Below are positions 35,801 through 47,055 of a stretch of DNA of 64,000 bases, piece by piece. Made by a program: the position numbers and the translations under genes. The stretch is from Tetranychus cinnabarinus (taxonomy: Eukaryota > Arthropoda > Arachnida > Trombidiformes > Tetranychidae). Every line of letters starts with the position of its first letter. Position 1 is the stretch's first letter. The DNA is taken from assembly GCA_022266195.1 (NCBI GenBank), contig WHVY01000003.1:3658001-3722000 (forward strand), given 5' to 3'. The notes beneath the pieces are model-generated. The model was not told where the DNA came from, did no database searches, and saw nothing but the letters and a program-made list of their open reading frames with translations.

Positions 35801-36178
35801 CTATACAACAGAGATAACAATTATAATAATCATGAGAAGGACGATGACTACCCAATAGCAACATGTGTCTGATTTACGAGATACTTTTGCTATGTTTCGG
35901 GTATTTCGCACTAATCTTCCATGGTTATCATCCATAGCATCAGTAATATCATCTAGAATTTCATTATGAATATCGATTTCTGTTGCAATCCCTTGAGCCA
36001 TCGACTTTTGTCTTGAAATGATATCTGCTAGAGTGTCCAGTCCTTTGTCCTGTTCACGAATCGCTTGTCTCTGAATGTTGGCATAATCATCAACAGATGA
36101 GCTTGCTGTAGGCTCAACATCATCAAGCCAAGTATTTCCTGAGGTTCCAAATCCATTAGAGGGATTATTCCAAGCCAT
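35801..36178 (-). CDS. Short syntaxin-8-like Qc-SNARE
   Basis: A 125-residue ORF from the ATG at 36178. The TWLDDVEP patch resembles the NPWLFEEPEE patch before the SNARE motif of syntaxin 8. The SNARE motif (about 36-101) has the diagnostic QDKGLDTLADIISRQKSMAQ start and ends with RKSDTCCYW before a C-terminal membrane anchor (about 108-125), matching the end of syntaxin 8. It is about half the usual length (around 236 residues): the N-terminal Habc-type domain is absent from this exon. The ionic-layer Gln of the family is His71 here (EIDIHNEIL against ELDEQNEII). Syntaxin 8 works in late-endosome fusion with syntaxin 7, Vti1b and VAMP8. A 5' untranslated exon ending at a GTAAGT donor near 36396 is plausible; coding upstream of it in the matching frame hits a stop, but other exon choices were not excluded. 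Confidence 0.75.
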   Translation of the reverse strand: MAWNNPSNGFGTSGNTWLDDVEPTASSSVDDYANIQRQAIREQDKGLDTLADIISRQKSMAQGIATEIDIHNEILDDITDAMDDNHGRLVRNTRNIAKVSRKSDTCCYWVVIVLLMIIIIVISVV

Positions 36179-37002
36179 TTTTACGGAAAAATTTGTGAAT
36201 TTCAAGATGAACAGCTGATGTCTACAACCAAAGCTTGCTAAATGAAGAAATAAGGCCCAATGAAATCAGATGTCTGAAGGCAGAAACATCATCAGACCAA
36301 TTTTATAATTTGAATCTGTAATAAAAATTTAAATCGTTTAATATTGAAATATAAACTGAAAGAAAGCAACTAAAGTGTAAGGAGAGTCCAACTTACATTG
36401 AACAAAGATTGAGTTTACGCTAAATGGGGTTCCGAGTAGTCGAATATTCAGCTCTTAGATCAGGTCAAGTAAAACACGATCGAAATTGAAATACAAACGC
36501 TGTGAAAAGTAAGATCACTTTTAAATAAACACTCTGTTAGTTGAGGAAAGAAACGCCATCTCTTTTGATTTTTTAGACAAAATAAGCCTCGCTATTTATT
36601 CTGCTACATTGACATTATATGAGAAAAAAGATAACAAAGATGGATGTGTTAAGTACCAACCTCTCTTATGTCACCAACTAGGAAAGTAGAATTCACGAAT
36701 CTTCTTAGAATAGACTATATATATTCAAAATTGAAAGGATTAAGGTTAAACATCTTTAAACGTAATAACAAACTTGTTAATTTTTTTACAATAAAAAAAT
36801 GGATAAATTTTGTCAACAACATAATACTGACATCTAACGTTTTCTCTGGTGACTATAAATTTTAGGTCAGTCACGTGAGAATGTGAATGTAAATGAGCTG
36901 TTTGCCTGATTCATTACGGCAAAATTTATTAGCACCAGGTTGATTTGACACAGTGAGCATCAAGTAAGGAAAAAAGAGATTTTAATACCAATTGAAGGTC
37001 AA
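36179..37002. other. Divergent region between the syntaxin-8-like gene and the MAPR gene
   Basis: It holds the 5' regions of both genes. A donor-like GTAAGTTGG on the minus strand (36388-36396) paired with an acceptor TTGTAG at 36222-36227 could make a 5' intron of the SNARE gene. The ORF at 36668-36865 is Lys/Asn/Ile-rich and not supported as coding. Confidence 0.4.
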
Positions 37003-37662
37003 ATGGAAAATAGTGACGATGTGAACATTGCCACCGAGAAGGGGCCTTTTTCAGTTTTAACTTCAATCCAAGAAACATTTCTGTCCTCACCTTTCAACGT
37101 ATTTCTAACCCTTGTTTGTGCTTTCCTCATCTATCGTTTATGGAGAAGTACTTCACCCCAGGATCGAGATAATTCAGATGTTATCAAAGTACCTGAACCT
37201 TTAAAGAAACATGACATGGACTTAGAGGAATTGAAAAATTACGATGGCCATGGACCTGATAGAAGAGTGTGTATAGCAATCAATGGTTTGGTTTTTGATT
37301 GCTCAAAGAACCAGTTATACCATCCTGGTGGACCTTATTCATCATTTGCTGGTCGCGATGCTACTCGTGGATTAGCTAAATTTAAGGTGGACGAAGTGTC
37401 AGAAGAATGGGATGACCATACTGACCTGACACCCTCTGAAATTTCCAGTGTTCAAGAATGGGAAATGCAATTCCGTGAACGTTATGAGATTGTTGGTAAA
37501 TTGGTTAAAGACTTAAGTGTGACTGAGAAAAAGGATGAACTTAATGAAGAGAAGGATAAATCAGAAGATGGAGATGATATTAAGACTGTGGAAAAATCTG
37601 AGGAGAAATCTGAAGATAAATCAGACAATAAGGAAAGCGACGGACAGTCAAGTGAAAGTTAA
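37003..37662 (+). CDS. Membrane-associated progesterone receptor component (cytochrome b5-like haem protein)
   Basis: A single-exon ORF of 219 residues starting at AAATGG (ATG 37003). One transmembrane helix lies at about 32-48 (VFLTLVCAFLIYRLW), followed by a cytochrome b5-like domain of the MAPR family (about 70-170): DLEELKNYDGHGPDRRVCIA, then YHPGGPYSSFAGRDATRGLA, the family signature. The Tyr in GPYSSF corresponds to the haem-ligating Tyr113 of human PGRMC1, so haem binding is expected. The C-terminal 50 residues are Glu/Lys/Ser/Asp-rich. MAPR proteins sit in the endoplasmic reticulum and support P450 and sterol metabolism. Orthology to PGRMC1 versus PGRMC2 cannot be set from sequence alone. 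Confidence 0.92.
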   Translation: MENSDDVNIATEKGPFSVLTSIQETFLSSPFNVFLTLVCAFLIYRLWRSTSPQDRDNSDVIKVPEPLKKHDMDLEELKNYDGHGPDRRVCIAINGLVFDCSKNQLYHPGGPYSSFAGRDATRGLAKFKVDEVSEEWDDHTDLTPSEISSVQEWEMQFRERYEIVGKLVKDLSVTEKKDELNEEKDKSEDGDDIKTVEKSEEKSEDKSDNKESDGQSSES

Positions 37663-38353
37663 AACATTAAATGTTTAAAGCATTCTCAATTCTGTTACTT
37701 ATGCTAAAACTTTTCTCTTCCATCTTCATCTGCAGCTTTGTCTCCTACTTTCTACAATGATATACTGTCAATGTTCACAATTAAAAACAATTATTTTGTA
37801 CCAATTGAGCTAATTTGTTCCACTAATGTTGTGAAAAAATAGGAGTATTTTTATTGTAAACTCATCTTCGTTTTAAACAATATTTACCTGAAAGAACAGG
37901 AATTTTAAAATTTTTAATGAGCCTTTAATGTTACTTGAAATTATTTGATTGTTCAAATGCGCGTTTACTAAAATATTGATAACGCTTATCAAATGAATGA
38001 CGTTTACAATAGAAGCTTAAATGTCAGATACTGTATCGACTGGTTAAACATCAATACAATAAAAGACGTTTTATCCATTTTATCTTTATATTTAAAAAGC
38101 CAGACAAAATAAGCTCATAATGTTTTCATCTTTTTATGAGTAAACTTCACCTAAATCGTGAGATAATTTCTATCTTTTCGATAAAAGAAAATTGTTAAGT
38201 ACAATAGATTTGAAATGATATCGACTGATCAAGTTTCAATGGTCTCATTTTTTCTAGTTATTATGATAGCTCTGCATTAGGAACGTAATATCAAACCAAT
38301 CTTTGCTTTTTAGTAGTTTATTTCATTTGTTTATTCGACAAAAAAGAGATAAA
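37663..38353. other. Convergent 3' region between the MAPR and WDR45 genes
   Basis: AT-rich sequence with no gene. AATAAAAG near 38060 could be a poly(A) signal for the plus-strand MAPR gene; two TTTATT signals near 38317-38335 serve the minus-strand WDR45 gene. Confidence 0.5.
38330..38335 (-). terminator. Poly(A) signal of WDR45
   Basis: AATAAA on the minus strand lies 19 bp past the TGA stop of WDR45, with a second copy at 38317-38322. Both predict a very short 3' untranslated region. Confidence 0.5.
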
Positions 38354-40614
38354 TCAATCATCAGAATCGTCACTTGTCTCAGTTTGTAAGTCGATGAATC
38401 TTTCGAAGTTTTCCCTTTTGCATGAACCATCAGAATTGAAGATATATCGATGGAATGAACCATTTTCACATACAGCTGCAAATAGAAAGCAAGAAAAAGA
38501 ATCGAATGTTAAATACGAATAAACAGTAAAAGCAAAATTAGAAAGAAAGAGGAACATTTAAGTTATTTTTGCACACAAAATTGATATTAGTTTTCCTCAA
38601 ACAAATTGTATAAGCACGGAAAATAATCAGGGTTGCAAAATATTATAAACTGCCTGAGAGAATATTAAGTTATATGGTTAATCATATTACTTAAGTAATG
38701 AAAAATGAAAAATATTATCTTAAGGTAATATCTTGTTAGATTCAATTAGCTTCTTCTCCTTGTTTTTGACAAACGAGCTTTGTTCAAGAACAATCGTTGC
38801 ATAAAATTTTTAGACTGGAGTCAAGTTTTTATCAAGGTAAAGTTACTTTAGTTGGTTTTGTTTGATTTTTATGCGCAGTAGAAGTTAACTGTGCCTGTAA
38901 GCTAACGAAAATTCTTCCTGGATCTAAAAATTTTACACAATTCATGTTTATGAATTAAGCTCATTTGTTGATTGTATATTAAAACTAGGTTTAGTACCGT
39001 AAACTGTGTTTTTGGGCCCGAACGAGCAGACAGAGGCGCAATCATCTTTAATGTTGAAATTAGCCAAAGCCCACTGAGATTCAATGTATTGACCAAGGAA
39101 ACCCATTTTAGAAAAGGCAGACTTTCGGTTTAAGCGAGTGTCTTTAAGAGCAAATATATGAACAGTGCCTTTATCACTTGATGCAACCAAGAAATCAGAA
39201 TCTGGACTGAAAGCGATAGAGTAGACAGTAGCAGGATCACTTCCTCGACGAAATTCAACAACCAAAGTTTTTCTAGTTGTTTCATAGACTCTGATAAGAG
39301 TCCCTTTCATTGATGCCGTCGCTACCATTGTTCCTTGGTTATTCAAAGCGACACAAGCAATGGCACCTTGATGAGCAAGTATATTTACTGGAGATGAAGA
39401 TGCGCCAGGAGATGATGTGTTAAAATCCATTATTTGTAGAGAACCAGTCTTATGACCAGGAAAAACCATCACTTGGCGCTCACTGGTTGTATATGGACTG
39501 ATTTCACAAAGTCCTCTAGGATTATCGCCCGTTTCCACAACAAATAACCTTTTAGGATTATTTGGGAATGTATAAACATGAATTTTACACCTTTCCACTA
39601 CAAGAAATCTGGAACGAAAAAAAAATTGTGAATTATTATCAGAATTGTTAACGCTAAGAATTCCTAAACTCTATTTCATTAACATATGACATATCTATAT
39701 GATAAATATATTCATCGTAATAACTCAAACCATAGCCTGGTCACTATCTTAGTAATCAAGTTTCATCATTTATAAATTTACCAGCTCCGTCTTTTTCCAA
39801 ACAATGACATCAATTCTGATGTTAAATTTGAGTATCATAAAGATTGGATGATTAAATTTTGGAAATTATTGAATTGAGAGCATGATTTAAATGATGATCA
39901 CATCTAAATAGAGAAACTATTTATAAAAAAGAAACATCTGTATGCAAAAATATCGCAAATTTTGTACCTGTCCTTCCGAAGCTTCATATTAAGAACAGCG
40001 GATGAAAATGTGAATTCCAAAACAAAATCGTGTTTGAGTTCATCCCATATTAACACTAGAAAAAGAAAAATGAAAGAAATTGTTAATTTGGTGATACCTT
40101 CAGAATACAATCAACAGTCAAATACAATGTAATACGGTCAAAGAGATTATGAATGCATACAACAAGGAAAATTAAAGTCTCTCGGAGGAATGATTTACGC
40201 TGAATTCAAATATTGCGTATTACTCTTATTTTAGTGAAATAAGATAAAGCTATCTACAAGCTGGTGTAGTATTTGATTGTTGACAGTAGTTCGTGACTCT
40301 TAAAACAAACCTGCATTTTCTGCAAATTTAGGTGTTGAGCCTCCACCAACAATAGCAATCAAATTAGTACTGTGCAAGGTTTGAGCAAGACCAATCGATC
40401 CTACCATTGATGAATGAAGCTCGACTTTTAATTGTAATGGGTCTGCAAGATAGACTTTGACACCAGATTCTGTGGCACAAGTAAACACGTTATGGTCATG
40501 GCTGAAATGAATATTGTTTATCTCTTTCTTCTCCATGGGTAATTGACCACCTGAAATACAATCATCAGAGTCGCCATCCAGAGCCAGAGTAGATATATCA
40601 TCGACATCAGCCAT
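38354..40614 (-). CDS. WDR45: WDR45/WIPI4 autophagy beta-propeller protein
   Basis: Four minus-strand exons: 40311-40614 (ATG at 40614), 39968-40055, 38998-39608 and 38354-38475 (TGA at 38354-38356). Phases agree at all junctions; the product is 374 residues. PROPPIN landmarks are VGGGSTPKFAENA, LIWDELKHDFVLEFTF, YTFPNNPKRLF, DNPRGLCEISP, FPGHKTGSLQ, the phosphoinositide-binding FRRG (VEFRRGSDPATVY) and SSDKGTVHIFALKDTRLNR. The last pieces, GQYIESQWALANF and the FHRYIFNSDGSC region, fit WDR45 better than WIPI1/2. The protein binds PI3P and ATG2 at the phagophore. The N-terminal 20 or so residues are acidic and longer than the human start. Confidence 0.95.
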
Positions 40615-41148
40615 TATTAAGTTTCAATTAATAAACAGTGAGAAATAATAACAGTAGAAAAGGTAAGAATTGGGAATATAACAAGCACTCAGTTAAAAAA
40701 TACAATGGGTCAATGAAAACAAAAGAAATACAGAAAGAAAATGGTATGAAATTTCATTTGACCAAAATAAAGCCCACAAATGTACAAAGCTGATTAATCC
40801 TGGTTGAGCCAAGGTAACATTGTAACACCATATGATTAAAAAAAGAACAAGATTATAAAATAGGTAATTCAAAATGGAGATATTTATCAGAATAGAGAAT
40901 GAAATCCAATCAAATAAAGGTAAACATTTGTTGATGTACCATATGACTGCAAAGATGATTGTTGTTGTTGGTTGGTTTCAAGCTGTTACCTTGAATGATG
41001 TAAAAAAAATTATCTTTAAATAATTTGATTTGAACTTTAAGTGGGAATTTTAAATTGTTCGCTATGGATGACTATATTAAATTTGAATAATTAATTCGGA
41101 TTAGATGGGATTGCGGATTTGTTTTAGCAATTATCTTATCTGGGATCA
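40615..41148. other. WDR45 upstream region and SRP9 3' flank
   Basis: Both genes are on the minus strand, 534 bp apart, so this holds the WDR45 promoter and the SRP9 3' end. No other feature was seen. Confidence 0.45.
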
Positions 41149-41379
41149 TCACTTGGAAGCCATGTTTCGCATCAATTGAGTTGTAAATTTTTCAACCCTC
41201 TTGACATCTTGGTTATTTTTAGCTAAATACATAAGACATATTTGATTATCGGTCAGCTTGCAGACAAGTTTGCCATCATTATGTCGATATTTAAGAACAA
41301 AACGGCATTTCATTGGATCATCAATGTACAATCCTTGAGCTGCTTTAGTAAACTCATCCCAATTATTGATGTACGGCAT
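41149..41379 (-). CDS. SRP9: SRP9, signal recognition particle 9 kDa subunit
   Basis: Starting at the ATG at 41379 the ORF has 76 residues (human SRP9 has 86). MPYINNWDEFTKAAQGLY, DPMKCRFVLKYRHNDGKLVC, KLTDNQICLMY and the C-terminal DVKRVEKFTTQLMRNM follow the family throughout. SRP9 pairs with SRP14 to bind the Alu domain of SRP RNA and slow translation until the ribosome docks at the endoplasmic reticulum. The open frame continues upstream to 41475 without an obvious acceptor, but that extension has no family match, so the internal ATG is chosen. Confidence 0.92.
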   Translation of the reverse strand: MPYINNWDEFTKAAQGLYIDDPMKCRFVLKYRHNDGKLVCKLTDNQICLMYLAKNNQDVKRVEKFTTQLMRNMASK

Positions 41380-42440
41380 AACTTGAATAAACGAATAATT
41401 CACTTTAAGGAAAACTTGATGATACACCCGATTTAACCCACTAAGCTGTACAATAAAAATGGTTAGATGGTCCAATATTCAGTAACAGATTTAATCAACA
41501 CTGAAACACTGGAGTAAATCACAATTCAAGAAGATGAGTAGAATTGAAGTTCAAATCTTTGGTTTAAAGAAAACCCAAGAGAAGTAAAATCTTACCCAGA
41601 ATAAAAATATAATGAGTTGAAAACGACCAAGTTCGTAACAAAATAACTATGGGTTAACAATGAAAATTTTGTTTTTTAAACTTTATAACAATTTAAATTC
41701 ACTTCTATAAACGTTAGACTGAAACTTTATTGAAATCTTCCATAACAAAAGAACTTTTGTTTTGAACAAACCTCATATAGGTGTATAATTCCATAGATGG
41801 CTGCACGTTACAAAAAATAGAGTCTTGCAAGGAACGGCGGCGTCTTAAAAGCTTTTTAACAAACGTAAATAAAAAATAAATCCAAGAAAATTCCTTAAAT
41901 GAATTGCACCTTGAAAATTACTGTTATACGCGATGAACTTAATGATAAGAAAAAATAAGAAAAGGCTGATCCCTAGCCAGTTGTGAGATTTTGAAACAAG
42001 AGCAACTTTTTCAATCTTGATTATAAGATTATAAGATTTATTGTTGAATGATCAAAACGCTAAATACGAAATGAAGAAATAAACTTTTCTGGCATCTAAG
42101 TATAACGATAATCACGATAATATCTAGAAATAATCAATAAAATTTGTGTACAGAAGTCTTTTGAAGAAATTTTCATCCATTCTATTTGACATCTCGCAAA
42201 AGTTCAAATTACAGCTTAGCATGAAAATAAAGTTAGATCTGGATAATTTATCATCTTTTTGTGATATCCAAGTAAATCAATGGTTAATTGTGAGCTTCTT
42301 GCAATCATGGTTGAAGTAAAGTCCATAGACCCAAACAAAATCGATTAAAATCGTCTAATTAATTATTTAGCAGAATTTCATGTACATATTCTTTAAATAC
42401 GAATGTTATTCGTTTAAAAACTAATTGAACCACAATATAT
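41380..42440. other. Region between SRP9 and IF1
   Basis: AT-rich sequence holding the SRP9 promoter and a 71-bp repeat fragment (42222-42292) shared with 50531-50602. No gene is supported. Confidence 0.45.
42222..42292 (+). repeat. Short dispersed repeat fragment, copy 1
   Basis: About 71 bp nearly identical to 50531-50602: TGAAAATAAAGTTAGATC, then GATAATTTATCATCTTTTTG, then GATATCCAAGTAAATCAATG. Similarity stops abruptly on both sides. Probably a fragment of one mobile element. Confidence 0.75.
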
Positions 42441-42445
42441 TTATT
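42440..42445 (-). terminator. AATAAA overlapping the IF1 stop codon
   Basis: The last sense codon and stop of IF1 read AAA-TAA followed by A, so the TAA stop lies inside AATAAA on the minus strand. Whether this hexamer is the working poly(A) signal cannot be told from sequence. Confidence 0.35.
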
Positions 42446-42996
42446 TTGTCTTTTCGGTCAGTTGTTCAATTTTCTTCTTAGATGATTTTATGGCCTCCTC
42501 ATGTTGCTTGATTAAGTCTTCATGACGATCGATCTCTTCTTGAAGGTGGCCTCGCAACATCTCCAACTGTTCCTTTTGTTGACGTCTGAAGAATTCTTCT
42601 TCTCGAGCAGCTTCTTGTCTACCAAAAGCTCCACCAGCATCTCGGATAGATCCACCTGAACCACCTCCCTGTAAAGCGACAAAAAGTAATAATTGTCAGA
42701 AATTTCGATAGTCAAGGAAAAATAACCAATATCCAACAAATTAGTCAACCAATGGTCTGGAAGGTCAAAACTGACAAATTTAAGCAACAAACTGCTGCAA
42801 GATATTTCATCTATTCTTTCTATATAGCATTTATCAAAGATTAAACTGAATCATTGGAATTAAGAAATTAAAATCCACTTACTTTTCCAGCTCCGGATCC
42901 CCATTCACCTCCACCTCCACTTCCAGAGGACATTCCTCTTAAAGATGTAAGGATTAACCGATTGAAGTTAAGGTTAAGAGTTTGACGTAAAGCCAT
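42441..42996 (-). CDS. ATPIF1: ATP synthase inhibitory factor 1 (IF1)
   Basis: Two minus-strand exons, 42883-42996 (ATG at 42996) and 42441-42668, joined in phase 0 (donor GTAAGT, acceptor TTTACAG), give 113 residues. The first 20 residues (MALRQTLNLNFNRLILTSLR) fit a mitochondrial presequence with a SLRGMSSG-type end. A Gly-rich linker precedes GGSIRDAGGAFGRQEAAREE, the minimal inhibitory helix, followed by a long charged coiled coil (about 60-110). IF1 blocks ATP hydrolysis by the F1 motor when the proton gradient collapses. The exon-spanning Gly-rich stretch is longer than in mammals. Confidence 0.93.
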
Positions 42997-43936
42997 TCGA
43001 AATGACAATTTATTTATTTATTTAGAACAATTGAATAAACTCAATACAAGATAATCAAAATTAACAATGTCACCTCAAAAATAGAAAGCACGAAAGTATT
43101 GCAGTAAGTCAGATGACTGAGTAGCTTACAGATCCACCTTCCTTTGCAATACTAAGCTTGATAAGCGGTAGGTTTGAAAGTTATATAATAAAAACATGCA
43201 TGTATAATAAATAATAGTTTTTCTTTTTAATTATATATTATATATATTTTTTTATATTATTAATAATTAACTATTTGTCGATGTGTATAATATTATAATT
43301 TTAAAACAATCGAAACCAAATGAATAAACAAGAACGCTTTTTAGTGAACAAAGGCAATGGCAGAGACTCTATGAAACTCTCAATTTGAGCTTTGCTTAGA
43401 TCAGCTGCTGAGGTGTTCATTCAAACTGAAACTTGAAGTTATCTGAAGATGATAGTTTTGATGACGAGGTCGATGATTTGCGGCCTCATTTCATCCGTAA
43501 AGTTTTTCTTTTTTATACCTTGATGAAGATTATAAACTTCAACAGGTTAGAGTGAGTGTCATCTCTTTCCAGCCAACATCATCTCTTACTGCCTTTTCTT
43601 TCCCGATCATTTCTTGCTCATCTTTTTCTCTCCCGTATCATCTTCATCATCCTCATCATCATTCTGTATACACATCAATGGGCCTAAACTGACTTCTTTT
43701 TTCTTCATCACTACTCTTTAATTGATTTAATACTTGTCATTGTATCTTTTTTTCATCCAGTCTCTTTTTCCAATTTAATTTTTGATTTAATCTATGTGAT
43801 AACTTAGTTCAACGAAACCAAATCAACCCTATCATTGTTGTTTACTTCTTTAAAAAATCCTGATAGATCATTTTTACATTTAACTTGTATTTGAGTGATT
43901 AATCTTACATCTACCTGTACAACATAAAATCTTAAA
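42997..43936. promoter_or_regulatory. Divergent 5' regions of IF1 and the GALNT7-like gene
   Basis: The two genes start 940 bp apart on opposite strands. The stretch has an almost pure A/T run at about 43197-43262, which is a low-complexity tract, and pyrimidine-rich DNA at about 43570-43760. No specific promoter element can be named. Confidence 0.4.
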
Positions 43937-46120
43937 ATGGTACCTTTGGTTGATTTGGTTTTCAAAGGTTCTCGAGTTCGATTAAGACGCTATAGTATTG
44001 CTCTTATATTGATGAGTGTCCTAGTTTTAGCTACCTTTATGTTAATATCACTCGTGCCAAGTGGAACTGAAAAGAGACCTCTTAATGAACCTAACCAACG
44101 TCGAGCTCATCCTAAATTTCAACCCTTGATAGGTAAGGATGAGAAACAAGATGCTCAACATGTTGACATTAAGGAAGTTGACAACAACAATGATGCTGTA
44201 GGTCCAGCTCCTGCCAATGAGGAAGAAAACAAAATTTCCAATATTCATCCAATAAGGTAATTATCTATCATTTTTGGTGACAACTGTTTATGATAAATTG
44301 CTCTAATGCCTAATTATTTTTTTTACTTATCAAATTACAGGGTTGGTAGCGATAAATTCAAACATATTGATGAAACAGCTGGCGCAATGCCAACCTATTC
44401 TTATGGAGACAAATATGCATATTTTGAAGAGACTAGATTGGGTAATTACGAGGATGTTAAACCACCTAAGACAGGAAGAAATGGTGATGGCGGAAAACCG
44501 TTTAAACTGGATTCTGTCAAAAATATTGACCACAAAGAGGTTCATAGTTTAAAATCGCAATATGGTATGAATATTGCTGCCAGTCAGTTGATTCCTATGG
44601 ACCGTACTGTTCCTGATATAAGACTAGATGAATGTAAATATTGGCATTATGCTGAAAATCTGCCCACAGCTTCGGTTGTTGTTGTATTCCATAATGAAGG
44701 ATTGTCGACTCTCATGCGAACTGTCCACTCCATTTTACTTCGATCGCCTCGTCAAGCTTTACGTGAAGTTTTATTGGTCGATGATTTTTCTGATAAAAAA
44801 CCTCTCAAGGAAGAATTAGAGAAATACATTTCTGATCATTTTGGAACTTTTAAAAGTAGCTTTGATTCCACTGCTTATGACAAAGATAAATCTTTACAAG
44901 GAGAAGAGCTTGACGAAAGGTCAGGTAAAGTTCGACTGATTCGCAACACTGAGCGAGAAGGTCTTATCCGATCAAGATCAAGAGGTGCTAAAGAAGCATT
45001 AGGAGATGTAATAGTTTTCCTCGATGCTCACTGTGAAGTTAATTATAATTGGTTGCCACCTCTATTAGCTCCAATTGCACGGGACAAAAAAACTCTTACA
45101 GTCCCAATCATTGATGGTATCGATTCAGAAACCTTTGAATACCGATCGGTATATTCTCGTCCAGACCAACATTACCAAGGAATCTGGGAATGGGGAATGT
45201 ATTATAAAGAAATCGAACTGGATATGGATAAACATTTGAAAACACACAAAGTCAGTGAACCTTACGAAGCTCCAACTCACGCTGGTGGTCTTTTCGCAAT
45301 TGCCAAGGATTATTTTCTTGAGCTTGGAACTTATGATCCTGGTTTACTTGTGTGGGGTGGAGAAAATTTTGAACTCTCTTTCAAAGTTTGGCAATGTGGG
45401 GGCAACCTTTTGTGGGTTCCTTGTTCTCGAGTTGGTCATGTTTACCGACCTTTCATGCCTTACTCATTTGGATCTTTAGCAAATAAACGGAAAGGTCCTC
45501 TCATCATTACCAATTACAAGAGAGTCATTGAAGTTTGGTGGGATCAACAATTTAAAGACTATTTCTACACTCGTGAACCTTTGGCTACATTTTATGATCC
45601 AGGAGATTTTTCTGCCCAGTTGGCAATTAAAGATAAACTTCAATGTAAATCCTTTAAATGGTTCATGGATCGTATTGGCCATGTTGTCTATAAACATTTC
45701 CCTCCATTGCCCAAGAATGTCCATTGGGGCGAAATCAGGAATAAAGTAAATAATAAATGTCTCGATACTGGTTCATCAGCGCCACCGAGAACTGTTCATC
45801 TGTCTCAGTGTCACTCTTCTGGTGGAAACCAATTGTTCCGACTCAATGAAGAAGGACAAATTGGTGTTGGTGAAAGGTGCATTGACGCTGATAATCATAA
45901 GATGAGTCTAATATATTGTAAATTAGGATCTGTTGAAGGTCCTTGGTCATATGATGAACATACTCAACAAATGGTGTATACATCTTCAACAACATCGAAA
46001 TGTCTACAGTTCTTTAAAAGTGATTCTAGCGTTAAATTGGCTACATGTGATCCAAATGACGATTCACAAAAATGGATTTGGTCAAAGATTACTCCTTTCA
46101 TCAGTCAAAATGAAGATTAA
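43937..46120 (+). CDS. GALNT7: Polypeptide N-acetylgalactosaminyltransferase, GALNT7-like
   Basis: Exons 43937-44256 and 44341-46120 (donor AAG|GTAATT, acceptor AAATTACAG, phase 2) encode 699 residues. A type II signal anchor (about 19-40) precedes a Glu/Asn-rich stem, the GT2 catalytic domain and a C-terminal ricin-type lectin domain. Key pieces are the nucleotide-binding start ASVVVVFHNEGLSTLMRTVH, the metal-binding DxH in FLDAHCEVNYNW, THAGGLFAI, and WGGENFELSFKVWQCGG. The lectin part shows KCLDTG, QCHSSGGNQLFRL and QKWIW (QxW-type). It transfers GalNAc to Ser/Thr in the Golgi to start mucin-type O-glycans; GALNT7 members prefer already glycosylated peptides. The DGIDSETFEYR insert region and overall order fit the GALNT7/Pgant7 subfamily best. 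Confidence 0.92.
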
Positions 46121-47055
46121 TAATTTATATCTACCAACAGTTATACGTTTTTTATAAAATATTTGATGAATTATTACTAAATCGAAGCGTTTGGTTTCAA
46201 CAATGTAAACAAAGGAGCACAAAAATAACCAGCTATGGTTACAAAGATTCATCAAACAACGATTTAACCGAATCATTCCTATTAACTTTAAAATGAAACA
46301 TTATGTGATCCTAACTATAAAGTGATCTAAACTCGTTTTAGATGGAATGAGATGTTCATATTTCTATTATTATCTGTGATGTGCCTTATGGATTTGTTTT
46401 ATAAAACACCTTTCAATTCAATAGTTTTTCCGTCACATACAATGTGTCGAGAAAAAGATTTCCTGATATTTCTTCCACTTTTCCATTACATGACGTTCTC
46501 ATGCAAATTATACAAACATCTTGGATGAATAATTCGTTTAATACTGTGCATAGTTTGAATCATATTTTTCGCATTGAGTCACAAGTGCAAAAAAGAAACG
46601 AATATACTGAACGATAAGCTCTCGAATGAGCACAATAGTGGCTCAATCAAAAAATAGTATATTCTTCCGCTACATGAATGGTGTCTTTTAATAATGGTCA
46701 CAATTGCTTTCTCTTAGTCTTTTCAACTCATCTCATATATTTCTGGATATCAGTGCTTATGATGGACAATTTTCAACAAACTGGTGACATAAATTAATCT
46801 GATTGAATTATTTAAAAAATCTAAAAAATAAAGACGCAGTGAAGTCCATTTTTTACAAAAATCAAAAACAGAAAATCGTCAAAATTCTGGTTAAAAGTCA
46901 ATGATAAATTAAATTAAATTTGTAAAATAAAACTTGTTTAAAATACATAATAAAACAACATTAATAAATTACCGATATATAATATTTAAGCTCTTTCTAT
47001 TCTTAAAACGACTGTAATAACTTAATTCAGAGACAATTTTATGAAATATTGAGAG
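46121..47055. other. Convergent 3' region between GALNT7-like and DUF229 genes
   Basis: AT-rich sequence with possible plus-strand poly(A) signals (AATAAA near 46827 and 46951). No gene was seen. Confidence 0.45.

Noticed and set aside
36668..36865. 65-codon plus-strand ORF upstream of the MAPR gene
   Set aside because: Lys/Asn/Ile-rich translation with no motif; it lies in a probable promoter region.
41380..41475. Upstream extension of the SRP9 ORF
   Set aside because: The extra 32 codons have no similarity to SRP9, whereas the internal ATG starts exactly where the family begins.
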